Made by a program: the position numbers and the translations under genes. The notes below the pieces were generated by a model. That model did no database searches and was not told the DNA's origin. It saw nothing but the letters and a program-made list of their open reading frames with translations. From NCBI RefSeq assembly GCF_030693405.1, contig NZ_JAUYAW010000018.1, forward strand, positions 1 through 38,615: a stretch of DNA of 38,615 nt, in the 5' to 3' direction. Of this stretch, positions 33,832-38,615 are shown in pieces. The DNA comes from Phenylobacterium sp. (GTDB taxonomy: Bacteria > Pseudomonadota > Alphaproteobacteria > Caulobacterales > Caulobacteraceae). Within the stretch, counting starts at the first letter, position 1. Every line of letters begins with the position of its first letter.

Positions 33832-33865
33832 CCGATCTTCTTCAGTTCCCCGCAGGAATGGTCGA

Positions 33866-34465
33866 CTACTGGGCCGTCGCCGTTTCCAGGGCGCGGGCGC
33901 GCTCCAGATGCGCCTGCAGACGCGGCACGGTCTCCCGGGCGTGGGCCGCCAGCTCAGGATGGTCGGTATTGTCGGCGAAACCCTCATGCAGGGTCAGGGC
34001 CTCCTGGTGGGCGGCCACCTGCTGGGCGGCGAAGACCCGGTCGAACTCGGCCCCCTGCGCGGCGCGCAGATTGTCGATCAGGCCCTTGCGACGCTCATCC
34101 ATCTCCGTGGGAATAGTTTCGCCGGCCGCCCGGGCCAGGCCAGCCATGCGTTCGGCGGCGGCGGTATGGTCGCTGACCAGCATCTCGCCCAGGGCCTTGG
34201 TTTCGGCGCGCACGCCTCGCTCCTGGGCCATGCGGCCGGCTTCGACCTCATACATGTCGCCGATGGCCGCATTGCTCACATAACCCCCGACGGTGTTGGC
34301 CCCCAGGGTCGCGGCCGAGGTCTGGCCCACCACCGCGGAGGTGGCGTCCTGAGCCGCATTGACCGGCTCGGTCTGGCCGACGGCGGTGTTGTCAGTCCCA
34401 TCACCGCAGGCCGCCAGGCCCAGCAGGGCGGCGGCGCCGACGGTGGCGATCAGATAGCGCTTCAT
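33866..34465 (-). CDS. DUF4142 family lipoprotein
   Basis: The 199-residue product begins with a lipoprotein signal (MKRYLIATVGAAALLGLAAC; lipidated Cys 20) and continues with a helical DUF4142-type domain: AAIGDMYEVEAGRMAQER, LGEMLVSDHTAAAERM and AHQEALTLHEGFADN, with the His-rich helices of this family. DUF4142 proteins are periplasmic and ferritin-like in helix pattern, often stress-linked, with unknown function. ATG 34465 has GAGGGAG 6 bases upstream; a longer frame to 34564 would bury the signal peptide. It converges on the permease gene with the shared terminator between. Confidence 0.87.
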   Translation of the reverse strand: MKRYLIATVGAAALLGLAACGDGTDNTAVGQTEPVNAAQDATSAVVGQTSAATLGANTVGGYVSNAAIGDMYEVEAGRMAQERGVRAETKALGEMLVSDHTAAAERMAGLARAAGETIPTEMDERRKGLIDNLRAAQGAEFDRVFAAQQVAAHQEALTLHEGFADNTDHPELAAHARETVPRLQAHLERARALETATAQ

Positions 34466-34598
34466 ATTCAGCTCCCTCAATTGCTCGAGGGAAAATCCGT
34501 GGGACCGCAGAAGGGTTCCAATCTGCACTGGCCTGACGGCGGTCGCCGAGGGCAGGTGCTTCAACGTTCAGAATGAAAAAGGGGCGGTGTCGTGGAGA

Positions 34599-34814
34599 CT
34601 ACTCGGAGCCGGGAAGGATAGATTTCCACCAGATTCGCCGCCGATTCCGAGTTGCTTCGTCTGGTAGGCTTCTGATCCGTAGAGGTAGGACGACATGGCC
34701 TTCAGGGCGAGCGCCAGGGCCTGGAGAGGCCGTGCGCACAGGCGCATAGACCCGCGCCCACACCTTCGTTTCCGTATAGGAGAGATTCAGCGCGATCTCC
34801 GCAATCGGCGCCAT
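34599..34814 (-). CDS. small hypothetical protein or gene remnant
   Basis: A 71-codon frame with GGAGGG (34821-34826) 6 bases before its ATG. The product begins MAPIAEIALNLSYTETKVWA and ends basic; no domain or membrane segment is recognised. The ribosome site is the only support beyond the open frame. It may be a remnant next to the integration border. An overlapping plus-strand frame (34695-34901) is less convincing. The rest of 34466-34954 shows nothing I can identify. Confidence 0.3.
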   Translation of the reverse strand: MAPIAEIALNLSYTETKVWARVYAPVRTASPGPGARPEGHVVLPLRIRSLPDEATRNRRRIWWKSILPGSE

Positions 34815-34954
34815 CCCACGCCCTCCAAGCTAGGTCCTGAGCGGCGGCATCAAACCTCGCCCTTCCTGGCTGGTCGAATCTCAGGTGGAGCCGCCCATTG
34901 ATCAGAGGCTATCTGCTCGCAGGGAGCGCTATGGGATTGGATTGTTGGAAGAAG

Positions 34955-35000
34955 TGGCGCGCCCGGAACGATTCGAACGTCCGACCCTCAGATTCGTAGG
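34955..35000 (-). other. 3' half of tRNA-Arg(ACG): attachment-site scar of an integrative element
   Basis: Read on the minus strand, these 46 bases are the 3' half of a tRNA: loop CTACGAA with anticodon ACG (34995-34997), variable region, T-loop GTTCGAATC, acceptor strand CCGGGCGCG and an encoded CCA at 34957-34955. The 5' half (acceptor strand, D-arm) is absent; the sequence beyond 35000 is unrelated. Tyrosine integrases commonly use such 3' segments, leaving a partial copy at one end and a restored tRNA at the other. The orientation places the element to the right. Confidence 0.82.
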
Positions 35001-35035
35001 CTGAGGTTTTGCGTTGATTTCGTTGAGGAAAGTTG

Positions 35036-35067
35036 CAAACCACCCCCTTTTAGGGGGTTTGTTTTTG
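35036..35067 (+). terminator. rho-independent terminator just inside the element
   Basis: CCCCC (35043-35047), a TTTTA loop and GGGGG (35053-35057), flanked by AAAC and TTTG, followed by five T residues at 35062-35066. It would stop plus-strand transcription entering from the left, insulating the element or attenuating the gene starting at 35138. Confidence 0.6.
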
Positions 35068-35137
35068 TTGAGGGTTTTTCGGCCACTGCAAACCGCTTGG
35101 GGCCTGAAAACGCCCCGAATCGCCGGGGACTTTCCTC

Positions 35138-36007
35138 GTGACGGCGCTCTCAGATCCTCGCTACTTCACCGCCGCCAAGCTCGCCTGGCAGGCGCGCGTC
35201 ATTGTGGATCCAGACCTGGGACAGCTCGCCAGGCTACTAGCCTGCCACCTCACCCATATGTTCGGCAAAAGCCATACCACGTGGCCCGCACAGGAGACCC
35301 TCGCGCGAGCCTTGTCGGTCACGGTGCGCAGCATACGGCGGGCGACCGAGGAGCTGGTCAAGGCCGGCTACCTCACGGTTCGCATCTCTCGCGGGCGAGG
35401 CAAGGCGAACATCTACGCTCCTGTCCTCTCGGCCGCACTCGATAGCGTTCCATCTGAGCCTCCGCACTCCTCAGGGCAGGTAGAGCCAGAGCCCGCCGCA
35501 GAAAAGCGGACACCAGTGTCCTCCATTGCCGGCAAAAGGCGGACATGGTGGGCGCGAAAGGCGGACAGTGGTGTCCCCCCTACCCTTTCAGTACCCGAAT
35601 CTACCCCCTTACCCCCATCGGGCCGAGTGCAGGCAGGCCAACCCCGACGGACGACTACCAAGCGCTTCGCCGACGAGGCCGTCCGGCAGATCGTGGTCCA
35701 AGCCCTGGGCGAACCTGCGACCATCAGCTACCTGGATCCGGCCGGGTGGAGGCCCGACGATCAGGCGATCGTCTGCCGTCTTGGGGTCGCCGCGAGAGCC
35801 CTACGCGACCGGATTGGCCGCGACCTGGACCGTCTGGGTATTCGCATCGTCCATGAGCCCGACAGCCACCACGCCCTAGGCGGCGCGGCGCTTGGTCTCT
35901 CCCGCCGAAGGCCGGGGGTTCAAGCACAGCTTCCTGTCGCACCATTCAAGCCACGGACAGGATATGCCACGGCCACTGCTGGACCCGATCTTCGAGGTCT
36001 GGGGTGA
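35138..36007 (+). CDS. winged-helix DNA-binding protein, possible replication initiator of the element
   Basis: The 289-residue product has an N-terminal winged-helix of the HTH_36 type (about residues 45-95: TWPAQETLARALSVTVRSIR, then RATEELVKAGYLTV), as in plasmid and phage replication proteins and some regulators. A proline/serine-rich linker (about 100-175) follows, then a small charged C-terminal region (RFADEAVRQIVVQALGEP). The last ~45 residues are low-complexity and could be a non-native tail. The start is GTG 35138, after a weak GGGA. Position just inside the tRNA border favours an element-encoded replication or control function. The assignment is tentative. Confidence 0.5.
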   Translation: MTALSDPRYFTAAKLAWQARVIVDPDLGQLARLLACHLTHMFGKSHTTWPAQETLARALSVTVRSIRRATEELVKAGYLTVRISRGRGKANIYAPVLSAALDSVPSEPPHSSGQVEPEPAAEKRTPVSSIAGKRRTWWARKADSGVPPTLSVPESTPLPPSGRVQAGQPRRTTTKRFADEAVRQIVVQALGEPATISYLDPAGWRPDDQAIVCRLGVAARALRDRIGRDLDRLGIRIVHEPDSHHALGGAALGLSRRRPGVQAQLPVAPFKPRTGYATATAGPDLRGLG

Positions 36008-36084
36008 GACCGCGGACCAAGTGGGCGCGATGCCGACAGAGACGACTCCCGCAAGTTCGGCGCGAAGTCCCAGAACCGGCGCGA

Positions 36085-36837
36085 TCAAAGACCAAAGGCG
36101 CGGGCGAGGCGCGATATGGCTTCGGCCGGCTCCAGCTTGACGTTGAAGTCGGAGGGCTTGAAGGCGTCGTCCCTGGCCACGGCGTCCACGAAGGCGCTCA
36201 TGTCGGCACGGATCGCTGCAGGCAAGGCCTGGACTTCACCCTCCGGCAGCAGCTGCATGATGCGGAAGACGTCGTTCCGGTGCTTCCTGACATCCTTGCT
36301 GTCGATCGTCTGGCCCTCGGCTTTTCGTGCCGTGAGGTCGAGAAAGGCGCGAGCCTTGAACGGAATGATCGCCGCCTCGCCCAGCAGCGGCAGGCCGTCG
36401 ACGAAGCGCGAATTCTCGCGCAAGAAATCGTAGTAGCCGCTGTCGAGCAGGATCGCCGACAGGCTGGCGACCGCTTCGTCAATCGGCAGCGGCGTAAACT
36501 GGCTACCCAGCGCCAGGTCGATCCCTTCGGGCGCCCGCGAGAAGAGTTCGATCATCTGCGGATAGTCGGATGCCGTCGGACGCTGGAAACGATAGAGCTT
36601 TCCCCCATCGGCCCTCTCGCGACGCTCGTAGCCGCCCGCCTCGATGAAGGCCCAGAAGGTCTCAGCGAAGCCCGCGTCGAGAAGTTCGACCAGCAGCACC
36701 ACGTCGAAGTCCTTGGTCAGGCGGAAGCCCAGACCGGCCTCTTCCATCAGCTGTTCGCAGGCCACGCCGCCCACCAGCACATACCGATCGGCATAGTCGG
36801 CGAAGTGGGCTCGCCAATGGCCCAGGCCTACGACCAC
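36085..36837 (-). CDS. AbiEii-like nucleotidyltransferase (putative type IV toxin)
   Basis: The 250-residue product has a nucleotidyltransferase core: YVLVGGVACEQLMEE (GG loop, ~20-34) followed by RLTKDFDVVLLV with D43 and D45 as candidate metal-binding residues. This is the GG...T-x-D-x-D spelling of AbiEii/AbiGii toxin-family proteins. A helical C-terminal region includes FKARAFLDLTARKAEG, where AbiEii-like proteins carry a conserved Lys. GTG 36837 follows GGAG at 8 bases and overlaps the regulator gene by 10 bases; the longer frame to 37209 is antisense-like. In AbiE systems the toxin is co-expressed with an autoregulating antitoxin, as arranged here. Confidence 0.65.
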   Translation of the reverse strand: MVVGLGHWRAHFADYADRYVLVGGVACEQLMEEAGLGFRLTKDFDVVLLVELLDAGFAETFWAFIEAGGYERRERADGGKLYRFQRPTASDYPQMIELFSRAPEGIDLALGSQFTPLPIDEAVASLSAILLDSGYYDFLRENSRFVDGLPLLGEAAIIPFKARAFLDLTARKAEGQTIDSKDVRKHRNDVFRIMQLLPEGEVQALPAAIRADMSAFVDAVARDDAFKPSDFNVKLEPAEAISRLARAFGL

Positions 36838-37847
36838 GACATGTTCTCCAAGAGCTGGTCGGCGGCCTGCGCGACACGTTCGTCGGGATGATCCCGTGTG
36901 CTCAGGTAGAGGGAGAGCTCGTCGACGACATCGCTGGTGCTCAGAGCCGCTGGATCGTAGCTCCAAGTCTCGATCTCGTCGCCAGCAGGATCTCCGGCGT
37001 CTCGCACGATCAAGCCGTGGTCGCGGACCAGCTGGGACCAGTTGGCCGCGGCCACGGCAAGACGCTGGACGCGCGAATGGGCCAGCGGGGTGTAAAGCGC
37101 TAGGGCGCTCTCTCCTGCCACCTTCCCGGGGAAGGTTTCGGGAAAGGGTATGCCGACGGTCCTCACCTTGCGGACGGGCGACTGCAGCCGGGGCGTGGCG
37201 GCCTGCCAAAGGTCCAGGCCATGGCTTAGGAACGTCAGCACCCTCTGCTTGCCCATGCGTCGGGCTTCGGCGACTCCGGCCGCCTCCAATTCGTCGAACG
37301 CGCGACTTATGCTCATGGTCGCCACGCCGTAGCGGCTCGCCAGCGCAGTGGCGCTCGGCGCTTCGGTCTCATGCCTAAGCAGCGCGCCCAGGATGACAAG
37401 CTGGCTGGTTGGCGAGAACTTTTCCACCTCATGCACCGGCGCTCTTGGCGCTCGCTCGCGTAAGTCCAACAGCGCGTCGGGGACATAGAGCTGGGCCTCG
37501 GGCACCATAAACGCCAACCGCCGCTTGAGCAGGCCCAGCCGTCGCGAAGGCGACAGGGTTTCGAAAACCAGCACGACCGTCTGTGTGCTCGAGCGGTCCT
37601 TGACCACCTGGACATGGCGGGCCAATTCCTCAGCCGAGGCGTTCGAAGCGGCACGTAGCGCCATCAGCACGTAGGGGCGCCCGAAGATCTCGGCGCGCCA
37701 AAGGGCGTATTGATCGGCTATGAAATAGGGCAAGCTGGCGAGCGCGGCTGGGGCGACCTGGGCAGCCGCGCCGAAGCTCTCCCGGAGGTAGGCCTCAGCC
37801 TTTTCCGCGAGCCTGTGCTCCCACCTGCTCTTCCATAACGGCAACAT
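36828..37847 (-). CDS. AbiEi-like antitoxin / winged-helix regulator
   Basis: The 339-residue product has an unassigned N-terminal region (1-145; PYVLMALRAASNASAEELAR), a winged helix at about 149-207 (ALASRYGVATMSISRAFDEL, then GVAEARRMGKQRVLTF) and a C-terminal domain (WQAATPRLQSPVRKVRTVGI to SYDPAAL). The gene order with a nucleotidyltransferase resembles AbiEi-AbiEii, although AbiEi usually has its winged helix at the N-terminus. ATG 37847 is chosen because a TTGACG box lies 16 bases before a weak -10 (TAAGTT) about 9 bases upstream of it; this would give a nearly leaderless mRNA. Alternatives are ATG 37865 and GTG 37976. Confidence 0.55.
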   Translation of the reverse strand: MLPLWKSRWEHRLAEKAEAYLRESFGAAAQVAPAALASLPYFIADQYALWRAEIFGRPYVLMALRAASNASAEELARHVQVVKDRSSTQTVVLVFETLSPSRRLGLLKRRLAFMVPEAQLYVPDALLDLRERAPRAPVHEVEKFSPTSQLVILGALLRHETEAPSATALASRYGVATMSISRAFDELEAAGVAEARRMGKQRVLTFLSHGLDLWQAATPRLQSPVRKVRTVGIPFPETFPGKVAGESALALYTPLAHSRVQRLAVAAANWSQLVRDHGLIVRDAGDPAGDEIETWSYDPAALSTSDVVDELSLYLSTRDHPDERVAQAADQLLENMSWS

Positions 37848-37899
37848 TGCGCGCGAACTTAACATCACCAATGTTATCGTCAAGTGTACTGTTATGGAA
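37831..37899 (-). promoter_or_regulatory. promoter with nested inverted repeats, probable antitoxin operator
   Basis: Three inverted-repeat pairs nest here: TTCCATAAC (37831-37839) with GTTATGGAA (37891-37899); AACATTG (37843-37849) with CAATGTT (37869-37875); and TAACAT-N5-ATGTTA (37860-37876). They overlap the proposed promoter and start codon. AbiEi proteins are known to repress their own promoters by binding inverted repeats; that this protein does so is inferred. Confidence 0.6.
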
Positions 37900-38011
37900 A
37901 TGGACGCTTCGGGCCCGCTCTCGATCGAGGGACATTGCCTGGAGCTTTCAGAGCAGTTCGACAGAACCAAGCGCACTGCACCGCCAAACCTCCCAAGACC
38001 GTCCCATTTTG

Positions 38012-38042
38012 GCCAATTAACTTGGCGATATCAGTTTTATCG
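38012..38042 (+). promoter_or_regulatory. two adjacent inverted repeats upstream of the HipB-like gene
   Basis: GCCAA-N5-TTGGC (38012-38026) directly abuts CGATA-N7-TATCG (38026-38042), ending 14 bases before the HipB-like ATG. A further TGGCCA lies at 38051-38056. They are placed where an XRE-type repressor would bind for autoregulation. Confidence 0.5.
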
Positions 38043-38056
38043 TCCAAATATGGCCA

Positions 38057-38380
38057 ATGCTTCTGACCCCGACTGAGCTTCTGCAATCCCTCGCGGGGCG
38101 ACTGAAGGCCCGCCGTGTGGCCTTGGGCTGGACACAGGTGGAGGCCGCTAGGCGGGCCGGTGTCGCCTATCGGACCTGGCGCCGGCTGGAGAATGAGGGC
38201 CAGGCCTCCCTGGAGGACATGGTGAAGGCCGCTGTCGCGCTGCGATGCGACGAAGGGCTGACGGCGCTCTTTCCCCTGCCGGCCGCCGCCAGTTTGGATG
38301 AGCTCCTGGCACAGCAGGCCACCGCCGCGAAGCGCCCATCCCGCGTGCACGCGCCGAGGACCAGGACCGGTAAGTCGTGA
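38057..38380 (+). CDS. XRE-family (HipB-like) antitoxin/regulator
   Basis: The 107-residue product has an XRE/Cro-type helix-turn-helix at about residues 10-65 (LKARRVALGWTQVEAARRAG, then VAYRTWRRLENEGQASLEDM) and a short C-terminal tail (FPLPAAASLDELLAQQ) typical of HipB-like proteins that precede a HipA kinase gene. ATG 38057 is the first in frame. Its stop overlaps the following frame's GTG by 4 bases (GTGA), the usual hipBA coupling. HipB proteins dimerise and repress their own operon; two inverted repeats lie just upstream. Confidence 0.75.
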   Translation: MLLTPTELLQSLAGRLKARRVALGWTQVEAARRAGVAYRTWRRLENEGQASLEDMVKAAVALRCDEGLTALFPLPAAASLDELLAQQATAAKRPSRVHAPRTRTGKS

Positions 38381-38475
38381 CGCTCGCCCCCGGAACGCCG
38401 CTGGCCGCCAGCCTGTGCTTCGATAAGGCCGCCCCCGGTTCAGCCGTCTGGCGATGGCCGATGGCCTGGCGCAGC
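38377..38475 (+). pseudogene. broken hipA-like N-terminal fragment
   Basis: The frame starts GTG 38377, coupled to the HipB-like stop, and reads VTLAPGTPLAASLCFDKAAPG. A different frame then continues as RLAMADGLAQ, which suits the early HipA strand (vGRLA-like), so a frameshift is suspected. At about 38476 the sequence meets a candidate IS66 end. The gene would be cut after roughly 33 codons. HipA identity rests on position, coupling and a short resemblance. Confidence 0.35.
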
Positions 38476-38615
38476 GTACGCGTCCGGTTATGGCCCGTCC
38501 TTCGCGCTATGATGGATCTCGGCTTTGGCTATGCGGCCGCCTGGTCGACGTTGGTGGGCTGCCAGTTCCACGGCAAGAGCTCGTCGATCCGGCTGGCGGG
38601 ATGATCGCCGATACG
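38476..38615 (-). mobile_element. IS66-family insertion sequence, one end (partial)
   Basis: The end of an IS66-type element is identified from its transposase tail. The sequence at 38476 (GTACGCGTCCGG) resembles the GTAAGCG-like terminal repeats of IS66 elements and lies 53 bases from the transposase stop. The exact end and target duplication cannot be confirmed without the other end. Confidence 0.5.
38529..38615 (-). CDS. IS66-family transposase (TnpC) C-terminus, partial
   Basis: Only 28 codons and a TAG stop (38531-38529) are inside the window. They read RIGDHPASRIDELLPWNWQP then TNVDQAAA, matching the highly characteristic end of IS66 transposases (I-x-D-H-P...R-I-D-E-L-L-P-W-N). The catalytic DDE domain lies outside. 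The gene runs leftward, toward the hipA-like fragment. Confidence 0.8.
   Translation of the reverse strand, partial: RIGDHPASRIDELLPWNWQPTNVDQAAA

Noticed and set aside
34955..35030. A complete tRNA-Arg gene
   Set aside because: Only the part from the anticodon loop to CCA is present; no D-arm or 5' acceptor strand is found upstream on the minus strand.
37892..38350. 152-codon minus-strand frame opposite the HipB-like gene
   Set aside because: It overlaps the recognisable XRE gene and its operator and shows no domain.

Overview
This window looks like chromosome of a very GC-rich alphaproteobacterium, most likely a member of the Caulobacteraceae (Caulobacter/Phenylobacterium type). This is inferred from composition, the many GTG and TTG starts with 4-base gene overlaps, and an RTX protein beside an RsaD/RsaE-type type I secretion pair. 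No rRNA gene or intact tRNA gene is visible to confirm it.

Layout. (1) 1-4907, minus strand: inner-membrane ABC transporter and membrane fusion protein of a type I secretion system, then a probable terminator, then an RTX calcium-binding protein that runs off the left edge. (2) 5061-17748: a surface-glycan assembly region with genes on both strands. It holds a DUF6270-like protein, two GT-A/GT-B type glycosyltransferases, a sulfotransferase, a GT2-WbsX fusion, a GT4 enzyme, a polytopic membrane glycosyltransferase-like protein and a lipoprotein. Three proteins here carry tandem ~38-residue repeats, and one of them is little else. (3) 17958-28385, all plus strand: SDR, sugar isomerase-like TIM barrel, GT2-like membrane protein, FAD oxidoreductase, GtrA, GT2, Wzm/Wzt-type ABC exporter, a 761-residue glycosyltransferase and a second GT4. 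Together regions 2 and 3 could build, modify and export a polysaccharide. By analogy with Caulobacter S-layer loci, this glycan may be the surface to which the secreted RTX protein attaches; that is inference.

(4) 28391-31578: a probable lysine catabolic unit (ALDH7-type dehydrogenase, saccharopine/lysine dehydrogenase-family enzyme) with a divergent Lrp/AsnC regulator and repeated motifs between them. (5) 31647-34465: stress-type SDR, AI-2E family permease, a strong hairpin terminator, and a DUF4142 lipoprotein.

(6) 34955 to the right edge: an accessory element. Its left border is a 46-bp copy of the 3' half of a tRNA-Arg(ACG) gene on the minus strand, the typical scar of a tRNA-targeting integrative element. 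The orientation predicts that the element extends rightward and that the intact tRNA lies beyond the window. Inside are a winged-helix replication/regulatory-type protein, an AbiE-like toxin-antitoxin pair whose promoter is covered by nested inverted repeats, a HipB-like regulator with two inverted repeats upstream, a broken hipA-like start, and the tail of an IS66-family transposase.
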